A stretch of DNA of 64,000 nt from Shewanella glacialipiscicola (GCF_023283485.1 NZ_JAKILU010000001.1:1-64000), one strand, 5' to 3'. Positions 44,210-56,149 are shown, counted from the stretch's first letter. Notes: generated by a model not told the origin, from the letters alone. Numbers and translations are program-made.

Positions 44210-46849
44210 ATGAGTTATTTAACCTTAACGGCTAAAGCCGTCCGCACTAGTTTAATTACCATAACTGCAAGTAGTTTAGTTTTTTCTGGATTAAGCTTTG
44301 CTGCTGAAGAAAGTGCAAAAGTTGAACGTATTGAAGTTACCGGTTCTCGTATCAAGCAAGTGGATATGGAAACTATTTCACCTGTTACTGTTATTAACGC
44401 AGCTGATATTGCTATGACGGGAGAAAAAACCGTCGCAGATGTTTTAAATAACTCTGCAATTAATAGTTTTGGTTCTTGGCGTGGTATTTCTGGGTATGGT
44501 TCGGGAGCGAGTTCGACCAGTGATGTTAACTTACGAGGTTTAGGATCTTCAGCAACATTGGTGTTACTTGATGGGCGTCGTATGCCAGGAACCAGCTCTA
44601 GCTCTGGCTCTGTAGCAGACACATCTTCAATTCCAATGGCTATTGTAGAACGCATTGAAATCCTAAGGGATGGCGCATCAGCTGTCTATGGTTCTGATGC
44701 CGTTGCGGGTGTGATTAACATTATCACCAAGAAAGAATTTCAAGGGATGCAGTTCGATTACAGTACTGAACAACCGAGTGTCGAAGGTGGGGATGCTAAC
44801 CGTTTATCGATAGCAACGGGATATAATACAGACAAAGGCAATATTACCTTAACCTATGAATATTATGATACTAAAGCTGTAATGGATCGTGATATTTGGA
44901 GAGTTAACGATCCAAGTTATAACTCTTTGAGTGGCTTTAGCTCAGTGCCTAATGGTAAAGCGGCTTCGGGTTGGGTAAGTAATGCGGATTTGTGCCAACA
45001 AACCGAAAATACATCAATGGATGATGTAAGTGGGCGCTGTTTATATAACCCCGGCAATGTAACTAAATTATTTGGTGACCAAACTCGTAATTCTGTTTTA
45101 TCTAATTTTAATTACGAAATTACAGAGGATATTAAATTTCGTGGTCGGGCATCTGCTTCATTAGCTGAAACGGAATCCCGTTACGCGGGAACACCAGTAT
45201 CAACCAATTATCCTACTCTCAGCGCCGATAATCAATTTAATCCCATCGGTGAGGATATGACGCTCTATATGCGAGGTGCACAACTTGGCGAGCGTGATAC
45301 ATTAACTGAAACTAATAACTTTGATATTTTAGCTGGCTTTATGGGGCTCATTGATTTTGGTAACGGAATTGATTGGGAACTTAATGCTCAGGATGCAGCA
45401 TCGACAACTAATAGTTTTAATTACAATTTGCTTAATGACGATATTATTCAGCAAGAAATCGATTCAGAGCAATATGATATTTTTAATACCTCTGGCATGA
45501 GTTATGAGCAGTGGAACCAACAGATGACAGATCTGTATCGTAAAGCGGCGCATACAGGGGTTTATCAAGGTAAATTTGAAAGTACGCAATTCGATGGTCT
45601 GGCTTCAACTTTGTTGATGGAGGAAGGGGACTTTTCGGTGGCTATGGTGGGTGGACTTGAATATGAAATGATCAAGTTTAAGCAAACCAGCGATCCAGAA
45701 TCGGCTGCGGGCATTATCTCAGGTGGTTCAGGTGGTGATGACGTTGATGCCACGCGTGACCGTAGTGCGGCTTATTTAGAGTTCCAAGTCGGCTTGCCCG
45801 CTAATGTTGAGTTCTCTGCGGCAGTACGTTATGAGCGTTATGAGCAAGAAGGCGCATTAACTGGGCCTCAAGGCGCTGTGGTTAACTCATCAACTTTCGA
45901 TGCAGTCGTACCTAAGTTTGGTTTGAGCTGGCGACCAGTGGACACTTTACTGTTGCGTGCGAGCTATGGTGACTCATTCCGCGCACCTAATATGAGCGAA
46001 ATGTTCTCGTCTCAGTCTTTAAGTTTTGAGAAGAGTGTTGATTCTCTCTGGTGTAATCAATCTGGTAATGTGGATGCGATATATTGTAATACCAATAACC
46101 AACATAAAACTTGGTACGGCGGTAATCCAGATTTAGAAGCGGAAGAAGGTAATTCATTAACCTTGGGTGGCGTCTGGAACGTTAGTGATGCATGGAACTT
46201 AGAACTGTCTTATTACTCAATTACCTATGACAATAAGATTGAATCTATTGATGTCGATGATATCTTGCGCGATGAAATTAAGAATGGTTCATCTCCCTAT
46301 GTTACCCGTGGCCCAGATGGCAAAATTGAATACATTGAAGCGGGAGTTCGCAACTTAGCGACAGTTGAAACCTCTGGTATTGATTTTGTGACGGCATACA
46401 ACTTTGAGACCGGTTTTGGTGATTTCAATTTTAAACTGGACTTGACGCATGTGCTTGACTTTAAAAAGCAAGATAATGCCGATGCTGAAATGATTGATTA
46501 TGCTGGTCTGACTGACACGCCAGACTGGCGCGGTAACTTTGCTACAAGCTGGAAATATGACGATTTCTCTGCCGCTTGGACAGTTGTATATATCGGTAGC
46601 CAATCAGCGGGTTATTATAATGAGTTAGAAGAAACCGACCGTTATGTCGATTACTCTAGCTACTTTAAACATAATATCCAACTGGCTTATAGTCATGCTT
46701 ATAACGGTTCAATTACAGTAGGGGTTAATAATGTGTTTGATGCTGAAACTCCACATAGCTACAACTATGCCGATTATCGTGATGTGAACGTAGGTTTATA
46801 TGATGTGTTAGGTCGTACTTATTACCTGAGACTTAACCAAAAGTTTTAA
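44210..46849 (+). CDS. TonB-dependent outer-membrane receptor
   Basis: An 879-residue outer-membrane protein. The ATG at 44210 follows AAGGAG by 6 bases; the upstream TTG is too close. Signal peptide, then the TonB box region and plug domain (RIEVTGSRI, then SPVTVINAADIAMTGEKTVADVLN, and RIEILRDGASAVYGSDAVAGVINI). The beta-barrel follows and ends RLNQKF, with a C-terminal Phe as expected for barrel assembly. The ligand cannot be told: no siderophore gene is adjacent. An upstream 5'-nucleotidase hints at nucleotide or phosphate ester uptake. Confidence 0.92.
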   Translation: MSYLTLTAKAVRTSLITITASSLVFSGLSFAAEESAKVERIEVTGSRIKQVDMETISPVTVINAADIAMTGEKTVADVLNNSAINSFGSWRGISGYGSGASSTSDVNLRGLGSSATLVLLDGRRMPGTSSSSGSVADTSSIPMAIVERIEILRDGASAVYGSDAVAGVINIITKKEFQGMQFDYSTEQPSVEGGDANRLSIATGYNTDKGNITLTYEYYDTKAVMDRDIWRVNDPSYNSLSGFSSVPNGKAASGWVSNADLCQQTENTSMDDVSGRCLYNPGNVTKLFGDQTRNSVLSNFNYEITEDIKFRGRASASLAETESRYAGTPVSTNYPTLSADNQFNPIGEDMTLYMRGAQLGERDTLTETNNFDILAGFMGLIDFGNGIDWELNAQDAASTTNSFNYNLLNDDIIQQEIDSEQYDIFNTSGMSYEQWNQQMTDLYRKAAHTGVYQGKFESTQFDGLASTLLMEEGDFSVAMVGGLEYEMIKFKQTSDPESAAGIISGGSGGDDVDATRDRSAAYLEFQVGLPANVEFSAAVRYERYEQEGALTGPQGAVVNSSTFDAVVPKFGLSWRPVDTLLLRASYGDSFRAPNMSEMFSSQSLSFEKSVDSLWCNQSGNVDAIYCNTNNQHKTWYGGNPDLEAEEGNSLTLGGVWNVSDAWNLELSYYSITYDNKIESIDVDDILRDEIKNGSSPYVTRGPDGKIEYIEAGVRNLATVETSGIDFVTAYNFETGFGDFNFKLDLTHVLDFKKQDNADAEMIDYAGLTDTPDWRGNFATSWKYDDFSAAWTVVYIGSQSAGYYNELEETDRYVDYSSYFKHNIQLAYSHAYNGSITVGVNNVFDAETPHSYNYADYRDVNVGLYDVLGRTYYLRLNQKF

Positions 46850-46873
46850 GTTATCCGCCTCCCTGGGTAACCC

Positions 46874-46901
46874 AAACCTCCGCTTGCGGAGGTTTTTTTT
46901 T
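46874..46901 (+). terminator. terminator after the TonB receptor
   Basis: AAACCTCCGC / GCGGAGGTTT with a TT loop and eight T. It is 25 bases past the receptor's stop codon. Confidence 0.92.
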
Positions 46902-46930
46902 ACACAAAAATTCATATACTTTCTTCAGAT

Positions 46931-47206
46931 TTAGCGATTAATTTGCAGTTTTAATGTGGTTGAGGCTTTAAAGCTTGGTTGATTGTAACCGTCAATTTCA
47001 ATGGCTTCACCCGTTTGCGGATTACGGCCCGTTTTAGCTAAATGGTATCTAAGCTCAAAAGTGCCAAATTGTGGCAGGAAGATTTTTTCGCCTTCGCTCA
47101 AGGCTATGTGGATCTGTTGCAATATCTGCTCAACCACAGGTTTAATGCTCGTTTGCGAGGCGTTTAATTCGGCGGCAATACGTCGGATAAGTTGTACTTT
47201 GTTCAT
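46931..47206 (-). CDS. HU/IHF family DNA-binding protein
   Basis: A 91-residue protein from the ATG at 47206 (AGAGG upstream). It aligns to HU along its length: MNKVQLIRRIAAELNAS at the N-terminus, then LPQFGTFELRYHLAKTGRNPQTGEAI, the beta-arm region, and KASTTLKLQINR at the end. It differs from canonical HupA/HupB by an L-P-Q at the start of the arm and lower basic content, so it is a divergent member. It may fold DNA in a specific setting. Function not shown. Confidence 0.85.
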   Translation of the reverse strand: MNKVQLIRRIAAELNASQTSIKPVVEQILQQIHIALSEGEKIFLPQFGTFELRYHLAKTGRNPQTGEAIEIDGYNQPSFKASTTLKLQINR

Positions 47207-47441
47207 GCAAACCTCTGAAATCAGCTTAGGTTCAATCGTGGGCAAGTTATAACAAGCACATTGTCATATTGGAAGTTATAGCGAGCGCAGAGTGTGTGAC
47301 TGGTGATTTATTGGCAGGTTTGTAATGCGTAAGATAATTAATGTCTGTAGTTTATCGTAAATATTGTTAGTTTCAGGTTTTTATTTTAGGCGTTATCGCT
47401 TAAACGCAAAGTGTACTGCGCTTAAGCGATAAGTGTTTAAC

Positions 47442-48353
47442 CTACGAAAATAGGGTTTCTTCTAACGTGCGACCTTTAAGGAGCATTTTATACTGCCATT
47501 TATGCTGGTTGAAGAGACTAAATAGACGTATTTCAATATCGCTGCCCTGAGATTTATCGTCATCGGTGGCAAGCTGGATAATAAATACATTGATCTGTTT
47601 TGAGCTAATGTTCATCACTCCCGCCAGTTTCGCCACTTCCGCTTGCAGTAACTCACTATCACAGCTTTGCATGGTTAAGGTGAGGTAATCGCTACCGGTC
47701 GATGCATGCATAGACACGGCTTGGCTTAGCTGGCCCTTATCTAAATACAACACTTGATCGCATAGCTTTTCGAGCTCATCGAGATTATGGGAGCTGATCA
47801 TAAAGGTAGTGGTGGACGATAAAGCTTTGACCAGTTCGCGGACTTTTTTTGCGTTAGCAGGGTCGAGTCCCGCTGTCGGCTCATCTAATAACACTAACTC
47901 GGGTGAGCCAATTAGCGCCTGTGCAATCGATACCCGTTTACTCATGCCGTGGCTGAGGCTCGGTGGTTTTTGTTCTGCAACATCGGCTAAATCAACTAAA
48001 GCCAATACGCGAATCGCTTCCTGTTTGGCTTGTTCTGCACTCATGCCTTGTAGTTGCGCAAAAAAACGGAGTTGGCTCACAATCGTCAGGTTAGGATCCA
48101 GTGCTGCATCTTGCGGTAGCGCGGCAATTTTACCCAGTAGCTTAGGGCTGTTAGGCGCTTCGCCGAGTATGGTTATGCTGCCAGCACTTGGGGATAAATA
48201 ACCGCATAACAGACTAAATAGGGTGGTTTTACCCGCGCCATTTGGACCTACAAGCGCGATAGGCGCTCCAGCTTCTAGGCTAAAGTTAACATTATTCAGC
48301 GCTTTTTTACTGCCGTAAAGTTGCGACAGTGCTTGGCATTGGATCAGACTCAT
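47442..48353 (-). CDS. ABC transporter ATP-binding protein (ABC-2 type)
   Basis: A 303-residue ATPase. Walker A is GPNGAGKTT (about residue 37). The signature reads LSHGMSKR rather than the common LSGG-Q, and Walker B is LVLLDEPTAGLDP. A C-terminal extension of about 80 residues follows the ATPase core, as in ABC-2 exporters such as CcmA. It overlaps the permease gene by 4 bases, so translation is coupled. Substrate unknown. Confidence 0.9.
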   Translation of the reverse strand: MSLIQCQALSQLYGSKKALNNVNFSLEAGAPIALVGPNGAGKTTLFSLLCGYLSPSAGSITILGEAPNSPKLLGKIAALPQDAALDPNLTIVSQLRFFAQLQGMSAEQAKQEAIRVLALVDLADVAEQKPPSLSHGMSKRVSIAQALIGSPELVLLDEPTAGLDPANAKKVRELVKALSSTTTFMISSHNLDELEKLCDQVLYLDKGQLSQAVSMHASTGSDYLTLTMQSCDSELLQAEVAKLAGVMNISSKQINVFIIQLATDDDKSQGSDIEIRLFSLFNQHKWQYKMLLKGRTLEETLFS

Positions 48354-49180
48354 AGCGAGCTCCTTTGCATATAAATTCTGCCGAGCAAGAGGGCCGCAGC
48401 GGTTTGTAACAGTGGAATGGGGGCGTAGACTAAGCTGTAAAGGCCATTAGTATTGAGCATGTCCGACAGCTGAGCGCCGGGTAACACCCATTGTAGCTGT
48501 GCCAGTACGCTCGCTTGACTGCTTAATATCATGATAGCAATAGAAATCACCGTCCATAAAATAGTGGCAAACACCATTGCTTGGCGCGCCGTGCGCGCAT
48601 ATAAAGACAACAAGGTCATCACTGCCGTATAGGGCAAGATCACTATGATGAGGTTAAGGCCGACTAAAGCGCCAGAGGTTAATGCTGGTAACAACAGTTG
48701 AGTATCACGGCTGAGCGCGAGGGCGATTGTAGCGATAATTGTTAATAGGATCAGTAAGCTCTGGATTACAATTTGGCCAAGAAAACGGCCGAACAATAAG
48801 CTATCGCGACTCGTGCGTATGGTTAAAAATCGCAGTGTGCCGCGGGTTTTATCCGATGAGAACTGATCGGCAGCGATCAAAATGCTGAACATCGGGAACA
48901 AGTACAAAGCAAAACACCAAAATACGGCCATTTCGGCCACTGGCCACTTAAAGAGCACATTGAGGGTATTGATGCCAAATAAGCCATCAATGATATCTTT
49001 CACATTAGGCTGTAACAACATGGCCGATGCGCTTTGAATGGGATAAAGCAGTAATACGCCCCAGACTAAACCAAAGGCGATTAAGGCAATGATCCCTCGG
49101 GTGTTGAATAAAAACTTACGCAGTTCAAACATGGCGATGAGAAGCATGTTATTGAAACTACTCGGTGGATTATGGGTCAT
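48350..49180 (-). CDS. ABC-2 type permease
   Basis: A 276-residue inner-membrane protein with six hydrophobic segments. An EF-type cytosolic loop carries SSDKTRGTLRFLTIRTSRDSLLFGR, which is typical of ABC-2 permeases like NosY. First gene of the two-gene unit; its stop overlaps the ATPase start. The unit is an exporter of an unknown substrate, possibly a lipid, drug or copper-related ion; nothing nearby tells which. Confidence 0.85.
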   Translation of the reverse strand: MTHNPPSSFNNMLLIAMFELRKFLFNTRGIIALIAFGLVWGVLLLYPIQSASAMLLQPNVKDIIDGLFGINTLNVLFKWPVAEMAVFWCFALYLFPMFSILIAADQFSSDKTRGTLRFLTIRTSRDSLLFGRFLGQIVIQSLLILLTIIATIALALSRDTQLLLPALTSGALVGLNLIIVILPYTAVMTLLSLYARTARQAMVFATILWTVISIAIMILSSQASVLAQLQWVLPGAQLSDMLNTNGLYSLVYAPIPLLQTAAALLLGRIYMQRSSL

Positions 49181-49333
49181 ATGCTTTCTCTATTATTCTT
49201 GGCGCTAAAATTTAGGGAAGTTAAATATCTTCCCTTGGGTGGATACGCATCGATAGACATGCTCAGGTAGACAATGGCTCAGCCTATTAGTGCCATTCGA
49301 CTTAGATGTAAATGGCACATGTTTTTACAATAC

Positions 49334-50008
49334 TTAGCTCAACGAGGCGATTAATTCATCGAGTTTTTGTGTCAGCTCGGTGACTTGCCGCTCAAGCTCG
49401 GTCACCCTTTTTACTAACGCTGGCGGCTCAATATCGACAGGCTCATGGGCTAGAGTGCTGCTTGTCGTTACATGAAATGATGAGCTCGCACTTTCGAACT
49501 GCGCAGAAGCGACTGAGAACAATTCCACATAACGGGATTCGCGGCGGCCGGCTTCTCTGGGCAATTGTTTTAAGAAAGGTTTCTCACGATTCATCAATTG
49601 GCGGATGCAATCTTCTACTTCGACGACGTCTTTAAACTCGTGCAAACGATTGCTGCGGGTGCGTAATTCTCCGGGTGTTTGTGGGCCTCGTAATAACAGC
49701 AAACAGACAATGGCGAGCGCTGCGGGTGACAGTTGCAGTTCGCTGAATTCAGTATTGCAGAATCGATGCTTATATTTGACCACACGACTGCCAAATCCCG
49801 ATTGTTCACTAAGCAAACGCTTTTTAGTGAGGGAATCGAGGGCGATTTGCACTTGGGTTTCGCTAAGTTCGAGTACCGGCTCGCGGCTGGTTTTTTGATT
49901 GCAGGCTAAGGTCAATGAGTTTAGCGAGAGTGGATATTGCTCAGGGGTGGTGATTTCTTTCTCAAGCAGGCATCCGATGACTCTGGCTTCGTGTAACGTG
50001 AGTTCCAT
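49334..50008 (-). CDS. yceH: YceH family protein (DUF480)
   Basis: A 224-residue protein. The N-terminal half contains two winged-helix-like domains, [31 protein letters not shown] and [20 protein letters not shown], and the C-terminal half ends in a helical, coiled-coil tail ([21 protein letters not shown]). YceH/DUF480 proteins are widespread in gammaproteobacteria; function unknown. GGAG precedes the ATG. Confidence 0.92.
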   Translation of the reverse strand: MELTLHEARVIGCLLEKEITTPEQYPLSLNSLTLACNQKTSREPVLELSETQVQIALDSLTKKRLLSEQSGFGSRVVKYKHRFCNTEFSELQLSPAALAIVCLLLLRGPQTPGELRTRSNRLHEFKDVVEVEDCIRQLMNREKPFLKQLPREAGRRESRYVELFSVASAQFESASSSFHVTTSSTLAHEPVDIEPPALVKRVTELERQVTELTQKLDELIASLS

Positions 50009-50023
50009 ATAAGCTCCAAAGAA

Positions 50024-50059
50024 AAAAGCATGGCTTTGTTTATAACAGAGCCATGCTTA
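50024..50059 (-). terminator. terminator after the CvfB-like gene
   Basis: On the minus strand AAGCATGGCT pairs with AGCCATGCTT across a loop, and is followed by TTTTTTC. It lies about 83 bases past the stop codon of the upstream gene. Confidence 0.8.
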
Positions 50060-50141
50060 ATATCCTAGGAGTTGTCAGTCTAACTCTGCCTTAGTGGCGC
50101 TAAACTGTACAACTTTGATGCTAAGTGCTGAATAGAGTTAA

Positions 50142-50984
50142 TTATTCTGCCGTTTCAGTTAAACGCAGACCGTCATTATCGATACTCAGTCGGCTACTTT
50201 TAAATAGACCGCCAATTGCTTTTTTGAAGGCTTTTTTACTCATGCCAAGCTGATCGTAAATGATTTCAGCATCGGTTTTATCGGTCAGGGGTAAAAAGCC
50301 GCCAGCTTGTTTGAGTTTAATTAAGATAATGTGGGCGTGTTTATCTAACTCTTCTTTACTGCCTTGTTGCAGCACGAGATCGATTTTTCCATCGTTGCGC
50401 ACTTGTTTGATAAAGCCTTTAACTCTTTGGCCAAAACGCAGTTTTTGGAATACTTCATTTTCAAAAATCACGCCCCAATGGGCATTATTAATAATGGCTT
50501 TGTAGCCTAAGTCAGTGGTGCCGCCAATATATAAATCAACTTGCTGACCAACGGTATAGTCTGGTTCAGTTTTATCGAGGAATTTATCGATTTTTGATGA
50601 GGCCATGATGCGCTCATCAGCGCGGTTTGCGTGTACATAGACCAGATAAGAACGGCCTTCTTCGATAGGTTTGTGTTGCTCACCAAAGGGCAATAATAAG
50701 TCTTTATCTAATCCCCAGTCTAAAAAGGCGCCATAAGGACCAGTTGCGACGGCTTTTAAGTAAGCGAATTCGCCGACCTGAGCCAGTGGGCGCCGCGTGG
50801 TAGCAATCACGATATCTTCAGAATCTAGATACAGAAACACGTCAAGCAGATCACCGACTTGGCAGTCCTTAGGTGTGACTTTGTTTGGCAGCAGTACTTG
50901 CCCTAATTCGTGTGCGTTTAAATACACACCAAAGCTGACTTGTTTTACAACCTCAAGTTTGCAGGTTTTACCTATCTGTACCAT
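50142..50984 (-). CDS. CvfB/YitL-like S1 RNA-binding protein
   Basis: A 280-residue protein of the CvfB family. It has three S1-like folds and a C-terminal winged helix (YDQLGMSKKAFKKAIGGLFKSSR), the usual order. GAYLKAVATGPYGAFLDWGL and GVIFENEVFQKLRFGQRVKGFI are typical S1 stretches. Staphylococcal CvfB binds RNA and affects virulence-gene expression; in gammaproteobacteria the role is unknown. Length matches the family (about 280). Confidence 0.88.
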   Translation of the reverse strand: MVQIGKTCKLEVVKQVSFGVYLNAHELGQVLLPNKVTPKDCQVGDLLDVFLYLDSEDIVIATTRRPLAQVGEFAYLKAVATGPYGAFLDWGLDKDLLLPFGEQHKPIEEGRSYLVYVHANRADERIMASSKIDKFLDKTEPDYTVGQQVDLYIGGTTDLGYKAIINNAHWGVIFENEVFQKLRFGQRVKGFIKQVRNDGKIDLVLQQGSKEELDKHAHIILIKLKQAGGFLPLTDKTDAEIIYDQLGMSKKAFKKAIGGLFKSSRLSIDNDGLRLTETAE

Positions 50985-51535
50985 GTATCTCTCTGTGCAT
51001 AATGGAATGTGATTCGGCTGCGATTATATATGTTTTGCTGCTGAAACTGCAGCATTATTGTTTTTAGGTTTTATCTTCGCCTAATTAGGTGGTTAATCCG
51101 CGCAGATTTGACTTAAGTCCAGCGGGGATGTTGGGCGAGCTATAAACGCTTTATTACTCACTGCGGATTTACACACAAAATCTAGGGCTATTTGTAAGGG
51201 GGAATACTAGAAATTGTTACAAGTGCCATTAAAAAATATTGAACAGGCTTGTACTAGATCTATCTTTGTAAGTTACTGATAAGTAATGTAGTCATGGCGT
51301 GGTGCATCTAGAGTTTGTTGCGTGAGTGTTTATTATATTTTAATGTAAAAGATTAAATGAGATTGTTACTTGCATTCTAAGACATAGCGCGGTTTAATTG
51401 CGCCGTTCAGCGACATTGCTCGTTGCAGACTCGAAAAATATTACGTGAGTAATACGCTTTTATGGTTCAGTCGTCATTAACCATGTAGTTAACAAATATC
51501 AAATTACATGGGGTTAAGAGGGTTTTTATTAGCTA

Positions 51536-51688
51536 ATGCACAAGCATCCATTTTTTACACTTTGCCTCAAAGTGTCACAATGCCAACACTCGATTGTTGT
51601 GCCATATGATGATACCGGCCTTAAGCATCTCACGTTGATCCGCATCAATTCTGGCCGCGAAGAAGCCAATAGTCCCCTGTTAAAATAA
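51536..51688 (+). CDS. possible 50-residue leader protein
   Basis: An ATG frame of 50 codons. It starts HKHPFFTLCLKVSQCQHS and ends GREEANSPLLK. Codon choice resembles neighbouring genes and two Cys are present (positions 10 and 16). The best candidate ribosome-binding site, AAGAGGG, lies about 14 bases upstream, too far to be convincing. It is not recognised. Confidence 0.3.
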   Translation: MHKHPFFTLCLKVSQCQHSIVVPYDDTGLKHLTLIRINSGREEANSPLLK

Positions 51689-52052
51689 TCTTGCCTAGAG
51701 ATAAACTGGTTTAGCGTTTTCGCGAGTTCAGTGTTATCGGTTGTCGTTTTCTATTAGTGTTACCCGTTTCTGAAGGTCTTAACTTCTTGAGAACGTCTTT
51801 AAGCTGCTTGTTGGTTTGATGTTTTAAGATTATGGCTGAGGACTTTATTTGGCTTTTTGGCGCTATTTGTACTGTTTAGCCTTAGGGTCAATACATATGA
51901 AGCAAGTAAAGATAGCTTTACTGAAGCAAGGTAATTATTTTACCTTCAATAAGATACGATAAAATGCGCTGAGGTGAATTGTCTCTTGCGCGTTAATGAA
52001 AATCGCGGCAATGTCACTTACCATAACGTGACGTTGCGGCATTAAGGAGAAG

Positions 52053-52071
52053 GTGAAATCCACCTTCGTGT
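52053..52071 (+). promoter_or_regulatory. hairpin in the speA leader
   Basis: GAAGGTG / CACCTTC arms enclose AAATC, about 100 bases upstream of the speA start. No T-run follows. It may affect speA translation or mRNA stability. Confidence 0.35.
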
Positions 52072-52167
52072 ATGTCAGGTAAGGTGTCCCTTTGCCTGGG
52101 TTTGTCGAACGGGCGGTTGTGCTATAAAGCCATAACCGTTTAACCCATTTTTTACTAGACGGGCTAA

Positions 52168-54087
<1,920 letters not shown>

Positions 54088-54105
54088 GATTTAGTGTGTT
54101 AACAT

Positions 54106-54137
54106 AAATCAGTCTAAGGTCACTTAGGCTGATTTTT
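54106..54137 (+). terminator. hairpin between speA and speD
   Basis: AATCAGTCTAAG / CTTAGGCTGATT with a 4-base loop followed by TTT. It may partly stop transcription from speA. Confidence 0.75.
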
Positions 54138-54185
54138 GCTTTCTAGCTTATTAATATTTATCGCCCATGGAGCTGTTTTGCTTTA

Positions 54186-55187
54186 ATGGCGAGAGATAAC
54201 AAGGGTAAGCTCTCAATATCAACGGAGAATGGGGTTAAGGATTTGACGTTTTTTGAAGGCTCAGAAAAAAAACTGGAGATTATCGTGACGGCATCTACGC
54301 CGAATTTACGCGAACTCGATGTGAGTTTTTGGTCGGCCTTAGTCAACTGCGCCCATGCTGAAATACTGTCGCACATCAGTAACCCCAAGTGCGATGCCTA
54401 TCTATTGAGTGAGTCTAGCTTGTTTGTGTGGCATGACCGGTTCCTTATACTTACCTGCGGTACTAGCACCTTAGTGGACGCCGCTTGTTATTTTATTGAT
54501 GCGCTTGGTTCATCCTCAATGGCGCTGGTGAGTTACCAGCGCAAAAACGAATACCAGGCACATTTGCAAACCAGCAGTTTTACCGATGATGTCGGCAAGC
54601 TGCGGCAACGTATTGCAGGCAAGGCATGTCGAGTGGGGCATTTAGACAGTCATCATCATTATTTTTTCTGCTCTGATAGCGATTATCAAGCAACAAAAGA
54701 TGACTGCACGAGTGAGCTATTGATGTACCACATTCGTGGCGAGCTTGCCGACTATCTTAATCGTGGTTCGCAGACTTGTGATGAGTTATGCGCTGCATTT
54801 GGATTTAAGCATTTATTCCCTGAATTTGAGATAGATGCGCATCTATTTACTCCGTCAGGCTTTTCGATGAATGGCTTGTGGGGAAAATATTATGTTACTT
54901 TGCATGTTACGCCACAAAGTGACAAGACTTGTGCAAGCTCTTACGTGAGCTTTGAAACCAATCTTGATTTAGCACGGTATTCTCAGAGTTTGTTGGGGCG
55001 ATTATTAACGCTGTTTTCCCCCGTGAGTTGGGACATTATCCGTTTTAATACCAACGATTCAACGCAGGGGTTTCCTGCCCATGTACGCTTAGGGCATGGT
55101 TCATTAACGACCGAGCAAGGTTATCATATCGGTTTTAGTCACTATCAGCAGTTGCAAACTGAAGTGCTGATCCCTGAACTCATGTAA
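54186..55187 (+). CDS. speD: S-adenosylmethionine decarboxylase, eukaryotic type
   Basis: A 333-residue pyruvoyl-dependent enzyme, in which the proenzyme cuts itself between Glu76 and Ser77 within [10 protein letters not shown]. Other active-site residues match human AdoMetDC: Glu24 and Glu27 ([10 protein letters not shown]), Cys91 (LTCGTS), Ser227 (SMNGL) and His240 (TLHVTP). YVSFETN also matches. This places it in the eukaryotic class, not the 120-260-residue bacterial classes. It makes decarboxylated AdoMet, the aminopropyl donor for spermidine. The start is uncertain: the first 19 residues are an extension without a ribosome-binding site, and a TTG near 54243 is possible. No spermidine synthase is in the window. 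Confidence 0.9.
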   Translation: MARDNKGKLSISTENGVKDLTFFEGSEKKLEIIVTASTPNLRELDVSFWSALVNCAHAEILSHISNPKCDAYLLSESSLFVWHDRFLILTCGTSTLVDAACYFIDALGSSSMALVSYQRKNEYQAHLQTSSFTDDVGKLRQRIAGKACRVGHLDSHHHYFFCSDSDYQATKDDCTSELLMYHIRGELADYLNRGSQTCDELCAAFGFKHLFPEFEIDAHLFTPSGFSMNGLWGKYYVTLHVTPQSDKTCASSYVSFETNLDLARYSQSLLGRLLTLFSPVSWDIIRFNTNDSTQGFPAHVRLGHGSLTTEQGYHIGFSHYQQLQTEVLIPELM

Positions 55188-55216
55188 TTTTTTGGCGTTT
55201 TATTTTGGGAGTGTGT

Positions 55217-56149
55217 ATGACCACGATTGCTGATAAACCAGATTATTCATTGTATTCCAATGCGTTTGGTTATTTACGCCAACCGCTTAACTTCAAACCA
55301 CTAGAAAGTGATGCTAACGTTGTTGTGATTGGTTTGCCATTTGATATGGCAACCACAGGACGTTCTGGAGGCCGTATGGGCCCAGATGCAATCCGCCGTG
55401 CATCGGTTAACTTAGCCTGGGAAGACACGCGTTGGCCTTGGGATTTTAGCCTAAGCAAAAGTATTAACATTGTTGATGCGGGCGACTTAGTCTTTAACTG
55501 TGGTGATGCTGAAGATTTTACCCAGCGTTTAGAAGCCTTTGCTACTCAAGTACTCGATGCCGGCAAAACCCTGTTAAGTTTTGGTGGCGATCACTTTGTG
55601 ACGCTGCCTTTGCTGCGTGCCCACTATAAAAAATACGGCAAAATGGCACTATTGCATTTCGATGCACATACCGACACTTATAGCCAAGGTAGCAAGTACG
55701 ATCACGGCACTATGTTCTACCATGCACCCCGTGAAGGGCTTATCGACCCTGCGCATTCTGTGCAAGTGGGTATTCGCACTGAGTACAACCGTGAAACCCA
55801 TGGTTATCAGGTCATCGATGCCGCCACCGCTAACGACATAACCGCCGATGATATCGTTTCACAAATTCGTGCTCGTGTAGGTGATATGCCGTTATATGTA
55901 ACCTTCGATATCGATTGTTTGGACCCAGCATTCGCACCTGGTACTGGCACGCCTGTCTGTGGCGGTTTAACTAGCGATAAAGCGATGAAAATCATCCGGG
56001 GTTTACGCGGTATGAACATTGTGGGTATGGATGTGGTGGAAGTCGCGCCCGCTTATGATTCTGCCGACATTACTGCATTAGCCGGCGCAACACTGGGCCT
56101 TGAAATGCTACATGTGTGGGCCGTTGGCAAAGGCTTAGTTAAAAAGTAA
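55217..56149 (+). CDS. speB: agmatinase
   Basis: A 310-residue binuclear Mn enzyme that hydrolyses agmatine to putrescine and urea. The ATG at 55217 follows GGGAG by 5 bases. Metal ligands are His126 (GGDHFVT), Asp149, His151 and Asp153 (HFDAHTDTY) and two Asp of [17 protein letters not shown]. It completes the route from arginine after SpeA. It follows speD by 29 bases and is probably cotranscribed with it. A terminator follows at 56226-56255. Confidence 0.97.
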   Translation: MTTIADKPDYSLYSNAFGYLRQPLNFKPLESDANVVVIGLPFDMATTGRSGGRMGPDAIRRASVNLAWEDTRWPWDFSLSKSINIVDAGDLVFNCGDAEDFTQRLEAFATQVLDAGKTLLSFGGDHFVTLPLLRAHYKKYGKMALLHFDAHTDTYSQGSKYDHGTMFYHAPREGLIDPAHSVQVGIRTEYNRETHGYQVIDAATANDITADDIVSQIRARVGDMPLYVTFDIDCLDPAFAPGTGTPVCGGLTSDKAMKIIRGLRGMNIVGMDVVEVAPAYDSADITALAGATLGLEMLHVWAVGKGLVKK

